Shown here: positions 47,362-59,901 of the stretch, one piece after another
Layout of the letters: each line of letters opens with the position of its first letter
Numbering within the stretch: position 1 is the first letter of the stretch
Assembly: GCA_023935145.1 (NCBI GenBank)
Contig: CM043703.1
Location: forward strand, 20,633,227-20,697,226
Reading direction: 5' to 3'
Length of the DNA: 64,000 nt
DNA from: Bretschneidera sinensis
Lineage: Eukaryota > Streptophyta > Magnoliopsida > Brassicales > Akaniaceae
Program-made: the position numbers and the translations under genes
Notes under the pieces: model-generated
What the model was told of the DNA's origin: nothing
The model's database searches: none
What the model saw: only the letters and a program-made list of their open reading frames with translations

Positions 47362-48716
47362 TCAAGTAAAAAGTTGGGGATAATCCTTCCTCATTATTTC
47401 TTTATGTTCCCACGTGGCTTCTTCGACATTTTTGTTGCGCCATAATACTTGAATCAAAGGAATAACTTTATTGTGTAAGACTTGCTCTTTTCTGTCTAAG
47501 ATTCTGACTGGTGCTAGCATAATAGTTAAGTTTTTCTGAATTTCTATCGCCTGATTCTTGATATCATGGGACTCATCGTGCAAGTACTTCCTCAGTAGTG
47601 ACACATGAAAAACATTATGTAATTGCCTTAATTCCGGAGGCAAATTCAAACGATACATTACGGGTCCAATTCTTTCGATCACCTCATAGGGCCCCATAAA
47701 TCTTGGGCTCAACTTTCCCTTCTTCTTAAATCTCAACACTCCCTTCCACGGAGATATCTTCAAGAATACCCAATCACCAACTTGGAATTCAAGAGGTCGT
47801 CTTCTTTTGTCAGCATATCTTTTCTGTCTGCTCTGAGCTGCTCTGAGGTTCTCCCTAACCAGTTTGATTCTTTCAGTAGTCAAGTCTATCATTTCTGGGA
47901 TATATATCTTTCTCTCTCCAACTTCTTCCCAGCATACTAGAGTTCTACACCTTCTATCATACAAAGCTTCGAAGGGTGCCATCCCAATACTAGTTTGATA
48001 CTGATTATTATATGCAAACTCTATCAAAGGCAAATAAGTATCCCAGCTTACTGAGAAGCTCAGTACACTTGCTCTCAGCATATCTTCTAGTATTCTGATG
48101 ATTCTCTCTGTCTGCCCATCAGTTTGTGGGTGAAAAGCTGTACTAAACTGTAATTGCGTACCCATAGCTTCTTGAAAACCCTTCCAAAATCTAGAAGTAA
48201 ATCTAGAATCTCTATCTGATACAATACTCAATGGTACTCATTGTAATTTCACTATCTCTGCCACATACAACTCAGCCAACTTTTCTGGACTCCAAGTAGT
48301 TTTAATAGAAAGAAAATGTGAAGATTTAGAAAGTCTATCCACTATAACCCACACAGCATCATGCCCTCTCTGGGTACAGGGAAAACCAAAGACAAAATCA
48401 ATACTTACATTTTCCCATGGCCACTTAGGTATAGGAAGAGGTTGTAATAAACCTACTGGATGTCTATTCTTATATTTTACCTGTTGACAAGTCAAACATT
48501 TAGCAATGTATTCTGCTACATCCCTGACCACCAATAATTCTGTTTTAACCCCCTGTACATCTTATTATTTCCCGAGCGCATGGAATATATCGAATCATGA
48601 GCCTCCTTTAGTATTTCTTTTCTTATCTCCATATCATTGGGAACACAAATTCTTTGTCCCGATACTACCGTACCATCTTCTCTGATTCTAAACTCGGTCG
48701 GCTTCCCGCTCAACAC
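47362..48716 (-). pseudogene. Gypsy integrase with chromodomain-like end
   Basis: 48716-48516 is the zinc-binding N-terminal part (EAHDSIYSMRSG; the second His of HHCC appears as Arg). After a frameshift near 48525 come CLTCQQVK, SIDFV and DRLSKSSHFL, a stop at 48238-48240, then SDRDSRFTSRFW and HPQTDGQTERI, giving D, D and E of the catalytic core. The 289-codon last part continues with VGDWVFLKISPWKG, GPYEVIERIGPV, LHNVFHVSLLRKY and ends with VLWRNKNVEEATWEHKE, the chromodomain-like segment that guides integration in chromoviruses. Confidence 0.93.
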
Positions 48717-48889
48717 TTCCTGCCTGATTTTCTCTATTCCCTCATCTTTACTCTGTAGCTGTAATAAACGATCAATAATAGGAGATTGAACTACATATTT
48801 GCCATTAATACTCCTTTATCACTGACACTCAATTGCATCCTCATTCCTCTTAATTCTATCATCAGGCTAGTATCATGACTCCCAAAAAC

Positions 48890-50256
48890 AGCTAATCTCC
48901 ATAAGCTTTTCTACTCAATACATCTGATACTACATTAGCCTTTCCTGGATGATAATGAATTGTACAATCATAATCACAAATTAATTCCATCCACCTCCTC
49001 TACCTCAAATTCAACTTCTTCTGGGTTGGTAAATGCGTCAAACTTTTATGATCAGTAAAAATTTCACACTTGGCTCCATATAAATGGTGTCTCCAAATCT
49101 TCAAAGCAAAAACTATGGCAGTCAATTCTAAATCATGGGTCGGGTAATTTCTCTCATGATTTTTCAGTTTCCTAGATGCATAAGCTATAACTTTCCCATG
49201 TTGCATCAATACATATCCCAACCCCTGATGTGACGTATCACTATAGACCACAAATCCTCCATCACCAGATGGAAGCACTAATACTGGGGCAGTAGTTAGT
49301 TTCTCTTTCAACAGCTGGAAACTTCTCTCACATTCCTCTGACCACCTAAACTTTTCATCCTTCCTGGTCAATTTAGTCAAAGGTCTAGCAATCATAGAAA
49401 ATTTTTGAATAAATCTTCTATAATAACTAGCCAATCCTAAAAAGTTTCTAATTTCAGTTACATTCGTGGGTCTTTCCCAAGTCAACACTGCTTCTACTTT
49501 TTGTGAATCAACTGCTATTCCCTCTCCCGACACAACATGCCCCAAGAAGGATATTTCATTCAACCAAAACTCACATTTAGAGAATTTCGCATATAATTTC
49601 TCCTTCCTCAGAATCTCCAACACTATCTCCAAATATCGCATATGCTCCTCTTCATTCTTAGAATATACTAAAATACCATCAGTAAACACAATTATAAATC
49701 TGTCCAAGAATGGTTTAAACACCCGGTTCATAAGATCCATAAATGCCGTAGGAGCATTGGTCAACCCAAAAGGCATCACCAAGAACTCATAATGACCATA
49801 ACGTGTCCTAAAAGCAGTTTTAGGCACATCCCCCTCTTTTATCCTCAATTGATGATATCCCAACCTCAAGTCTATCTTAGAGAACACTCTAGCTCCCTGT
49901 AATTGCTCGAATAGGTCATATATCCTGGGTAAAGGATATCTATTTTTGATTGTGATCTTATTTAATTGTCTATAATCAATACACAACCTCAATGTCCCAT
50001 CCTTCTTCTTAACAAATAACACAGGGGCTCCCCAAGGTGATGTACTATGTTAGATAAACTGTTTATCTAGCAACTCCTGAAACTGAACTTTTAACTCTCT
50101 CAATTCAGCTGGTGCCATTCTATAGGGTGCTATGGATATGGGTACTGATCCTGGAATCACTTCAATAGAAAATTCGATCTCCTTATTAGAAGGCAATCCA
50201 GACAACTCCTCAGGGAATACATCAGAAAAATCTTTTACTACAGAAATTTCTTCTAA
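48890..50256 (-). pseudogene. Gypsy reverse transcriptase and RNase H
   Basis: The connection upstream of RT ([13 protein letters not shown]) is open from 50253 to a TAA at 50054-50052. RT then shows [22 protein letters not shown] and [11 protein letters not shown]. The catalytic box reads FTDG at residues 113-116 of the open stretch from 50022 (codon 49677-49675 is Gly) where the family has FIDD, so one catalytic Asp is lost. RNase H has [30 protein letters not shown] and FTDHKSL; a stop at about 49000 follows, then [20 protein letters not shown]. Confidence 0.93.
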
Positions 50257-50772
50257 CTATCTACCTTCCTTACTAGAATCCACCGCATATGCTAAATACC
50301 CTTCACAACCCTTCCTCAACCATTTACTAGCAGTTAAGGCAGAAATCAGACAATTAACAAGTATTTTACGTTCTCCCTGAAAATTAAACTCCTCCTGCCC
50401 GGTTATCCTGAACACCACATTTTTCCTAAAACAATCTACCCACGCATGACATGCAGATAACCAATTCATCCCCAGAATTACATCAAAATCTGTCATATCT
50501 AAAGGTAATAAATCAACTTCAAATTTTTTGTCAGCAATATTAATCACACAACCTTGATAAATTGTTCTGATAATAACCCTTTCTCCAGCAGGAACCTCAA
50601 CAATAATGGCATGCATCAAAGGACTAGCACTAGCATCAATAGATTTCATATAACTACTAGATGTAAAAGAATGGGTTGCACCAGGATCAATCAATAATCT
50701 AACAGCCCTACTAAGGATAGATATCATACCCATAACAACATCAGGAGTGGTTTGTGCATCCTGCTGGGTCAA
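50257..50772 (-). pseudogene. Gypsy aspartic protease
   Basis: LLIDPGATHSFTS carries the active-site Asp in the DPGA form usual for plant Gypsy elements, followed by DFDVILGMNWL. Stop codons separate it from gag upstream (near 50803) and RT downstream (near 50256). Confidence 0.9.
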
Positions 50773-50802
50773 TGCATAGACTCTGCCATCTCTGGAATAA
50801 TT

Positions 50803-52202
50803 CTAACTGCCACGTCCTCGCTCTGCTACATATCCTCGACCTCTACCCCGCACACTCTCTGATCCGCTGCCTCTCTCCATTGATCTTCTTCCGACACTTC
50901 CAATGCTTGCTTCAGCTGACTTCCCCGCTGGACAATCTGCAGCAACATGTCCTCCCTCACCACATACAAAGCATATATGTGTAGGGAAATTCCGAAATAA
51001 ATGCCCTATTTGATTACATTTGAAGCAAACCCTTGACTCTCTATCATAAATCAGATTTCCACTTCCCCTGGGTGGCATATTCATTCCTCTACCATAACTC
51101 CCAATCCCCATATCATGTCTCCCAAATCGAGGGGTCCCACTGGTATTACTCTGAGCTACTGAAATAACAGATCTTGATTGCCTCTGAGTCTGCCCTACAG
51201 TCCCTTGTGACAAAGAACACCCCCTCTGGGGTGGTCTCCCGTCCTGTACACCTATACTACTACCACATCTAGATCCCTCAAATCTAGTTCTCTTCAACCA
51301 ATCCCTCCTATCTTTAAACTCTATTAAATCTCTCTCAATCTGTAATGCTTTATCTACCAGTACAACATAATTTCCTATGCCCATGTAAGAGAGTTTGAAA
51401 TGAATTTCGTAGTGTAATCCGTCTAAAAATCTCTTGCATTTTATTTCCTCCATATTCACGAACTCGGGTACAAATCTTGACAGGGCTACAAATTTAATAT
51501 CATATTCAATCACCGATAAATTTCCATGCTTTAGGTGGATAAATTCTCTTTCTTGTTGTGCCCGAAAAGAATATAGAAAATACTTTGCAAAGAATTCATC
51601 TTTAAATTTATTCCAAGTCAAAGGTTGATCTATTCATGTACTCATCCTAGGCAAAATATCCTTCCACCATTGAGAAGCCTCACCCTCCAGCATAAACGAA
51701 GCAAAAGCAACCTTCTGTTTATCAAACACCGGTAAGACCTCAAAATATTTCTCCACATGCTCAATCCACTGTTCAGTTTCCATCGGATTTACAGATCCTT
51801 TAAACGACTGAGGTTTAAACTTAAGAAACCTCACAAAACAATCCCTTTGCATTTCATTTGCAAATACCCCTCCATTAGGAACCTCTTGCCTCACTACCTC
51901 TGGTTTTCTTCCATCATTTTCCTCTAATCTTCTCTGCAAATAAGCAGCCTGTTCCTCGGCTGCATTCATTCTCTCTAAAGCACGGTTAAGAGCATCTTGC
52001 AATTCATCATTCTTACTTTTAGATACTTCCCCAGCTCTACTCGTACCAGCTGCACTATCACCATGTTCCCTTGCGGGAACCACCGACTCAACTTCCTCAT
52101 CTGCTTCAGTCCTCCTAAAAATTGGGGGTCTACCACGTCCCCTCTGATTTTGAACCTACCTTTAGCTCTCGCACGACCACATGTCATCCTCAGACTCTGC
52201 AT
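50803..52202 (-). pseudogene. Gypsy gag
   Basis: The N terminus is frame-shifted (52202-52083 against 52083-51634). The capsid region has RFLKFKPQSFKGSVNPMETEQWI-like start, EASQWWK and, after a stop near 51632, TWNKFKDEFFAKYF and QEREFIHLKHG. A first zinc knuckle CFKCNQIGHLFRNF lacks its last Cys; a second, CFVCGEGGHVAADC, is complete. The tail is RG-rich. Confidence 0.9.
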
Positions 52203-52276
52203 TTAAGAATATTATTTATTTAGATCTTCCACTTTTTAGGTTCTCATGCAGTCTACAGAATCTTAAAACTTAATAC

Positions 52277-52287
52277 TCTGATACCAA
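52277..52287 (-). other. Gypsy primer-binding site
   Basis: Minus strand TGGTATCAGAG follows the inner end of the 52291-54703 LTR, fitting initiator tRNA-Met priming. Confidence 0.85.
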
Positions 52288-52290
52288 AAT

Positions 52291-54703
52291 TATAACGACT
52301 TATCCCAGGTTGGCCACCCCTAAACAGTGTCATCACATTTTTGAAAATCCAAGCACGACACATATATGCAACAATAAATATAAAACTACCAGAATTTTTT
52401 TTTTCTCATCTTTTAATAGGAGAGGTAAACAAATCTGATATTCACTTAAACATAATATACATAAATGCATGAATATTTACAATAAAATTTTACAAGTCTT
52501 TAACTCGATTGTCTGAGGATATTGACACGTACTTGGCTTACAGAAAAAGATCTCGTCTGATTCTCAACCCACCAGACTATTTATCTTGACTGCTACCTGA
52601 AATCATTGAACAGTAAAGAGTGAGCTTCACAAGCTCAGCGAATTAAATTTACTGAAAGTATTCCAAATTCCATCAATAATCCTTTAATATTAAAAAAATT
52701 TATTTTTCGCATAACCTGATGACAACTTTCTACTATCAATCTCTTCTTCCCAATCATTGGTTCACCTTAAGACTATCAATTATCTCCTAATTAACTCATA
52801 ATGAGGTTCATATAAAAAAGTTCATCATTTAGATAAGTCTTATCACCCTATTGTCTCTTTCTATGAGACTCAACCTTCTATAATTAAATTCACAAAAATA
52901 TACCACATTTAAGCATAAAAAATCTCATCATTATAGCTGTCTCTTTTTATGAGACCCAGCCATCTATAATTTAATTCACAATTAATATACTACATCTCAG
53001 CATCTCAAATAATGCAGCAATAATTAAAACAGATGCAAATGCATGAATGATTATGATGGAAACGTCTTCCCACCTGTCGACAGGTTGTTATTATCTTAGA
53101 CCGGCTGCCTTCCCGGTTAATTCCAGCATATACCGGCTGTCACGGTTTTCACTTTTCATCCCAGCATATACCGGCTGTCACGGTTTTCACTCTTCATCCC
53201 AACATATACCGGCTGTCACGGTTTTCACTCTTCATCCCAACATATACCGGCTGTCACGGTTTTACTTTTCATCCCAGCATATACCAGTTGTCACGGTTTT
53301 TACTTTTTATCCCAGCATATACCGGCTGTCACGGTTTTCACTTTTCATCCCTGCATATACCGGCTGTCACGGTTATTTCATTAGACCGGCTGCCTTCCCG
53401 GTTCTTTTGGTTATATTATTAAATGCATATGCGCATGAACAATGATATGAAACAATAATATAAAAACAATATAAAGATTCAAACCACTTAATTTGGCTAT
53501 CCTGATTATTCACAAGTTTTATATAACAACTTTTCTTACATTCAATCACCCTGATCTTTTTTTTATTTATTTATTATATAAAAATTCCACTAAATCCTTC
53601 TCTTCCCAAATCACATCAAATAATCAATTAAAGTCTGTCAAGATCCACTAAATTTTGTCTCAAATCACATCAACTCATCCATCAAAACTTATTAATACCC
53701 ACTAAAATTCATCTCCTCATAATTCGTATTAAAACATCAATAAATCTCATCAATAATTTATTTATTGCTTTTATTCTCAAATAGACTTATAATTTCCAAA
53801 AATATCATTTCTCACCGAGAAATATTTCTAACTGTCCAAAATTCCTATCATACCCATAAATCAATTTTTCATCTATCACCCAAGCACACTTTAATAATTA
53901 AATTTAATATTATCACCAAATAATGGATTTTTTTTATTTAGACTACTTAAAGTAAATCCAACTCACCACGTAGCACTTAAAGCTACTCGTTGGCCACTTC
54001 TTTGCTTTTCCCGTTCTTCTTCGAATTTTCTCTCGATTGCTGACTACCAACACCTGACATAATATTTGAATTTAAAATTTCTTATTATTTCTTCTTTTCT
54101 CCATAAACCACACAGTTTGAAAAATTCTCATTTTAACTTCCTGAAGCTTTCATAAATGTTAAATTTCAAAATAAATATTACCTTATTACTTCTGCTATTC
54201 TGATAGCTTCCCGAAATATTTTCGAAAATACCCTCAAAATTTTGTTCATTCCACCTTTCTTTAAACTCCCAAGTGTTTTAAGAACACAGATGAATTATTT
54301 GGAACTATATGAAAATTTCTTCGTGTAATTACACGAACCTAAAGCTCATATTTATAGGGGAGCTCGGCTGAAAATCAACAGCCCCCCCTCTCCCCCAAAT
54401 CCTCCATAATGAGATACCATTTTAATACAAAAACATAATGATTAAGAAAACATAATCATTATGTTTTTTCCTCCACTTCCACGCTAAACAACAAAAACAA
54501 TTATACAATAATTCCACTTGAAAATATTCTCTTGGTGGCAACAGCTATGCTGCCCCGAGTTACTGCTCGAAGTTGACTTTTTTTTTTTTTTTGCTTTTCA
54601 ACCTTTGTCTCCAGAAATCTTCATTCAACCATTCTGAGATTTAATTCTTTGTCATATTTATAAAAATATACATTTACCCAACTTTTAAAATACGGATATT
54701 ACA
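52291..54703 (-). repeat. 5' LTR of the Gypsy element
   Basis: 2413 bp; longer than its partner mainly because its minisatellite has seven rather than five units. Its inner end reads TATAACGAC where the other copy has TGAAACGAC. Confidence 0.93.
53122..53375 (-). repeat. LTR minisatellite, seven ~38-bp units
   Basis: Same unit as at 45804, seven copies with small changes (CCAACATATACC, CCTGCATATACC). It is open in one plus-strand frame for 132 codons, which is a by-product of the repeat. Confidence 0.92.
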
Positions 54704-54708
54704 CAGCA

Positions 54709-55585
54709 TGACATGAGGATTCACTTGTTCATCAACACCAATGATTTGAGGAGTGTGTATTAGTGGGGCAGCTGGTGGAGGAGAACTTGATTGTATGTGA
54801 TTTAATGTAGATAAGGAAGGATATGAAGGTGTCTGATTGTGAGTGACAGATTCATGAGATGTTGACTCGAGATTTGTGAGAGGATTAGAGAGATCTGAGG
54901 GACACCATTGATGTAGAAATTCTGTGTTAATTCGTGGTTCATGTATAGAAAGTTTTTGAAAGGGAAATTGAGACTCAATAAAAATGATATAGTGTGTAAT
55001 AAAGGTTTTTGATGTGGATGGATCAAGACAGATATAGGAATTGTGAGAGAGTGAATAACCAATAAATATGCATGGTTTTGATCGTGGAGCTAGCTTATGA
55101 GTGGAATAGGGACGGAGCCAAGGGTAGCACAGACAGTCAAATACTTTTAGTTTGTGAAATATTTTTTCGAATGGAGAGTGTGACTTAAGGACTGGTGTGG
55201 GCATACGGTTAATAAGATAGGTAGCTGCTTGGAATGCTACAGACCAGAACCGTAAAGGTAGTGAGGCTTGGTGAAGTAAAGTGAGACCAGTTTTGCCTAG
55301 ATGATGATGTTTTCTTTCAGCGGAGCCCACTAATTAAGGAGTATATGGGGGAGATGTGAGGTGTTGAATACCAAAGTGAGATAGGTGATGAGCCAAGCTT
55401 TGATATTCACCACCTCCATCGGAATAGACTGTTTTTATTTTCAATTGAAAAAAGTTTTCGACTAATTTCTTGAATTTGTCAAATATGAGGGGAACATCGG
55501 ATTTGTGTTTGATAGGATAGAACCAAGTGTATTTTGTAAAGTAATCCACAAAAATTATATAGTACCGAAAATTGTCATAAGACAT
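54709..55585 (-). pseudogene. Copia integrase (split Copia element)
   Basis: DDE residues are in IIFVDYFTKYTW, VYSDGGGEYQ and SAERKHHHLGK. A TAA at 55336-55334 sits just before the last motif, and the frame is shifted relative to the gag-protease part at about 55580. It continues through RFWSVAFQAATYLINRMP and LAPRSKPCIFIGYS, then meets the Gypsy end. Confidence 0.92.
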
Positions 55586-57390
55586 GATTGGTTATGGTCC
55601 CCAAATGTCGGTATATAAAATTTCTAACAGAGAAGTACAAGACACTTGTTAAGCCAAACGGAAGTCTGTGACTTTTATTACAGAGACATGAATCACAATG
55701 AATAGAAGGAGACTGAGATACGGGTAGAGAAAATATAGTTACTAATTTTTTTTGAATGGATTCGGAGGGATAGCCTAGACGGCGGTGCCATAGGTCGGCG
55801 GTAGTTGTTGTGGTGGCTGTGTATGTTGTTGGAACAGATGCACATGATGGTGATGATGACATAGAGGGCCACTCATAGATGTCATCCTTATTCTGGCCTC
55901 GCACCAAGGATGCCCCCGTACTCAAATCCTTCACAATAAAAGAATCAGGAAAGAATTCAATAGATGTGGCATTTTGTTTGCAAAATTGCGAAACTGAAAG
56001 TAAATTCTTTTTGATGTGGGGAGCACACAACACATTATTAAGATTAAATGAGATATTTGAAGATGTGAGTTTTGTAGAACCAATATGAGATATTGGAATA
56101 CCGATGTCTTCATTCCCATTGTAATCTGAGTGAACAGAGAGGTTTTGCAAGTCAGAGGTAATGTGGTGCAATGCACCAGAGTCAACTAGCCAATTATTGC
56201 AGTTGGATTGTTGATCTGTGGTCGAGTGATTCGCCTGAGGCCAGCTGGGATTGTGGTTTGGGCTTGCCCGAGACCGACAAACCTTTGCTGTGTGCCCAAT
56301 TTTGTCACAGAGTTGGCATATTGGCTTAGGTTGTCCATGGTTGTTGTTTGGTCGCCATGGTTGATGTTGTGAGTTCCTTGCTGGAGCAAAATTTCCCCCT
56401 GTGTTATAGGAAAAATTACTGTTGAGGGGGGAGTAGGAGGAGTTATGAAAACCTTGATTTCCAGAGTTGGTCTGTGGATTGCCAGAGAATGACCTGTTGC
56501 CATAATTATTGTTTCCCATTCTATTGTTTTGATGATTTTCAGAACCTGGCCTGTTTTTATTGTTGTTGGAGCGATGATGGTTGTACTGGGCAGTGATTGT
56601 TGTTGTCACTTTCTTTCCTTCTTCTCGTTTTAGAAAGGTCTCGTGATCTAGAAGCTTGTTGTGAAGCTCTTCGAATGTCATAGCCGTTTCTCTTGTACGT
56701 ATGGCTGCATTCAGTTCTTTATAGTCATTACTGAGGCCATGGAGGGTGTGAACGACAATCTCAGTGTCACTCAGAGGGTGCCCAATTAAGGCAAGGTCGT
56801 CAACAATTGTTTTGATGTGTTGCATGTATTCGGCTATGGTGGTGCCTTCTTGAGAGATCCTCATAAGTGTGGAAAGAAGGGAGAGCATCCTAGTATTCGA
56901 ACGATTGGCAAAAGTTGTTTCTAGCTTATTCCACGCTTCAGTAGAGCATTTGCAGGTGGAGATAAGTGGTGCAATGGTACCTGCAAGGGAGGCCTGAATA
57001 GCCTGCACTAAACGATCCTAACGTAGCCACTTCTTGTGATCTGGGTTCAGAACAGACTCAGTTCCTCCAGTTATGTTGATGGTGGATGCAGGACAGGTAT
57101 GTGTGCCATCGACATAGCCTAACAAATCATAACCAAACAGTAAATTAGAGAATTGAGATCTCCAAGAGGCATAATTACCACCTCCGGTTAGCTTGAATGG
57201 GATTTGGGATGCAGTATTGATAGAGAATTGGTACCAGTTGATACAATAACCAGTGTTTCGGAGATTGAGGAGTTTGATGAATCTGATGAGTTGATTGGAG
57301 ATAACATTGTAGGGAAAGAGAAGAGAAAAAAAAAAAAAAGAGTGAGATATAAGGAAGATATGAGGTTCGGTTTTTAAGCTTGGTGGCTTG
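55575..57390 (-). pseudogene. Copia gag, protease and GAG-pre-integrase (split Copia element)
   Basis: PFKLTGGGNYASWRSQF opens gag near 57215. A TAG near 57016 interrupts it, then a 477-codon frame holds EYMQHIKTIVDDLALIG, an Asn/His-rich linker, the zinc knuckle CQLCDKIGHTAKVC, protease LVDSGALHHIT and GAG-pre-integrase LWHRRLGYPS. It breaks near 55580 by frameshift. Confidence 0.93.
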
Positions 57391-57393
57391 AGT

Positions 57394-57405
57394 GCTCTGA
57401 TACCA
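57394..57405 (-). other. primer-binding site of the split Copia element
   Basis: Minus strand TGGTATCAGAGC immediately beside the 57406-57679 LTR. Confidence 0.94.
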
Positions 57406-57679
57406 TGTGAGAATTGAAGAGAGTGAAAAGAAGTGAGAATTGAAGAGAGTAAAGAGTTGTACAAATATTTGCTTGATTTCTTCTATACAATTAAGAGTAT
57501 TTATAGGTTGTTAAAGGAAAAATGCCATCCTTAAAACATGGATGAAAACATGGCCTAAAATGATCCTTAAAACAAGGATAAAAACATGGCCTAAAGTAAT
57601 CCTTAAAACATGGATGAAAACATAGCCTAAAGTAAGCCCTTAAATAATGATGAGAATATGCTAATATGTTTCTCTATCA
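57406..57679 (-). repeat. 5' LTR of the split Copia element
   Basis: About 274 bp; carries the same GAGAATTGAAGAGAGT doublet and the ~36-bp tandem units (from 57529, 57564, 57601 and 57637). Confidence 0.9.
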
Positions 57680-59472
57680 CATGAGACACATGATGCAATT
57701 TTCATAGAGTGAGATAGATTCTCATTTTGAGTGCTGAATCCTATCCCTACCCGAATCTTTATCTTTATGGTATGTCGGAGAAGGTGGAACTTTGGAAGGA
57801 AATCCAGGAAAAGAAAAATGAAAAACATAAAAGGAGAACAATTATTTAATTTTGTTAAAGAGAGTTTATAAAAATGTTTTTTTTTTAATAAATAGAAGTT
57901 AGGTTACACACAAAAAAAATGGTGAAAATAACCAAAAGATGAAATAAAAATTCTATTGATTAACTCGCATTTGTGTCCGGAAAAACAAGAAATTCTTAGA
58001 AATTGTGGGCGTGTAAAAAATTTATGTGCCATAACTATTTATTGTCTTTTTTGTTCATGAATGATTGAAAATGCTTGTGATACGTATATTTCTCACGTGT
58101 TTAGAAATTTTAAGAATTTCTCATAGTTATTTTAGCAAATATAAAATAGTTTTTAGCTCAATTACTGTTTATCAAAACTTCTTTCAAAAACAATTTTTAC
58201 GATTACAATCTAAAACTAAATCAAAAGGTACTTGTCGAAGGAAAACTTACAAAACTAAAATTAACATAATTTAAAAATAGTAAATGAAAAAAAAAGTGTA
58301 ACAAAAAAAAAATCTTATATTTTTTAGTGATTAAAATTCCTAAAAAATGTAAAATTTAAATTGCACTGTTAAAGCTTACTAGGTAATTGAAAGCTTTAAT
58401 CCTAGGGTGAGGTTATTCCTTGTAGTATTGAAATTCGGAAAGGCCTCTCAATATTTTTTAAAAACAGTATGCATGCACAAATAAATTCCCTCAGGCCTCA
58501 TATACTTTCATACTCTACTTTCAATCTTTAAGCAATCCTAACCTGTACATGACCATGCAGGGTTGCATCTAATCTAATTCTTACATTGCACGTAATAGTA
58601 ACATAGTATTTCAAAAGTGTCAACCTTAATTTTTTCTTTTAATTCAAGTAGATGTGAATGTCAAACAAAGCACCAAATCATGTTTGCCTTGGCTTTTTCT
58701 ATGGATAAAAAAACCACTAAAATCAATGACAGCCAACTAAAAGGAACCCTTTACGTTATGAATGCCTGAGAGAAAAAAAAACTAAAAAAGAGAAAATATA
58801 TGAATAAAAATGATAAAATAAATAAAATAAAATAATCAAATATATAAGCATATTTTACTTACTTCCTGATCATCCCAATTTAAAAAAACACATCCCAATT
58901 TGAAAGGAAGATTTTGATTTGTTTAAAAACATCACCTCACTTTTCTTTCTTCACTTTTCTACCAATTATAGCCTTAAGTCAGTAACTTATCTACCAATTA
59001 TAGCCTTAAGTCAATAACTTTGATGTTCAAAGCGCATTCCAAAGAAAAACTCCAAATCAAACCACATCTTGATCATAACCAGAGCTTGTTAATCCTAGAG
59101 CCAATTAACAAAATTTTTGGTCAGAACAAACCCTGATTCTTCTGGGCTATAAAAGACTTCAAATACACACTTTCAAAATGGGTATATCATGGAACCCCAG
59201 GGTTTCTCTTGGGAGAGATGCTACTAAATTTCAAAACTAACAAGACCATAATTGCATACTAATAAAATGTCAAATTACGCTAATATTCGAATTAAAGAAC
59301 AAATCCTTCATCAATATTAGTAGATAAAACAACTGTTCCATCCATCATCCTTAACAGATAAAAATGACTAGAGCTCAAAAACACACAAATTTTAAACTAA
59401 GCTTATAGAAACCAGTAATGCAGATCCCCTGAAGTTGTTAGCGAACTTATCTGGCATCTACACATCCTGAGG
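57680..59472. other. AT-rich intergenic DNA
   Basis: No gene recognised. A 32-bp tandem pair (CTACCAATTATAGCCTTAAG...) lies at 58959-59021. Confidence 0.6.
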
Positions 59473-59901
59473 AACTGCAGGAAAATTTCAAATCAGGTGA
59501 AAATGTGTCTAGCCAGCATTGATAAAATACATCAAATCAATCAAATACAAACTACAAAGCTAGATGGTAAAACAGCATACAAAATCCATAGAATTTTAAC
59601 ATTATCTATTAGAAACAGCATTGAACCAAAACAAGCAATAACAAATCTCACTCTAAACAATTTAAACAGAAGAGCCGCAGCAATTGAACTGCAAGAAAAT
59701 TTCAAATCATGTGAAAATGTGTCTAGCCAGCATTGATAAAATACATCAAATCAATCAAATACAAACAACAAAGCTAGATGCTAAAACAGGATACAAAATC
59801 CATAGAATTTTAACATTATCTATTAGAAACAGCATTTGAACCAAAACAAGCAATAAACAAATCTCACTCTAAACAATTTAAACAGAAGAGCGGCAGCAAT
59901 T
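59473..59901. repeat. tandem duplication, two ~214-bp copies
   Basis: 59473-59686 and 59687-59901 are near-identical (AACTGCAGGAAAATTTCAAA / AACTGCAAGAAAATTTCAAA to AGAGCCGCAGCAATT / AGAGCGGCAGCAATT), with single-base changes and two one-base insertions. The copies abut directly. Confidence 0.92.

Larger units (their letters stand above)
44969..54703 (-). mobile_element. Ty3/Gypsy retrotransposon (chromovirus-like), inserted in Copia integrase-RT region
   Basis: Two long LTRs (44969-47313 and 52291-54703) flank gag, protease, RT, RNase H and integrase in Gypsy order, read right to left. The end of integrase carries a chromodomain-like stretch, fitting the Tekay/Del type of chromovirus. Flanks are CAGCG (44964-44968) and CAGCA (54704-54708), a target duplication with one change. 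The surrounding Copia coding frame continues on either side, proving insertion into that element. Confidence 0.95.
43043..57679 (-). mobile_element. Copia retrotransposon split by a Gypsy insertion
   Basis: LTRs at 43043-43303 and 57406-57679 begin TGTGAGAATTGAAGAG and end CTCTATCA. CATGA is directly repeated outside both (43038-43042, 57680-57684), so the outer ends are intact. The primer-binding site at 57394-57405 sets right-to-left orientation. Gag, protease and integrase lie at 57018-54709 and RT and RNase H at 44968-43276, with the Gypsy element between. Without the insertion the element would be about 4.9 kb, normal for Copia. RT motifs resemble the Ale/Retrofit-like group, which I give only tentatively. 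Confidence 0.93.

Noticed and set aside
53047..53445. 132-codon open frame with repeated HIPAVTVFT-like units
   Set aside because: It is a translation of the LTR minisatellite on the non-coding strand; the other LTR has a different unit number.
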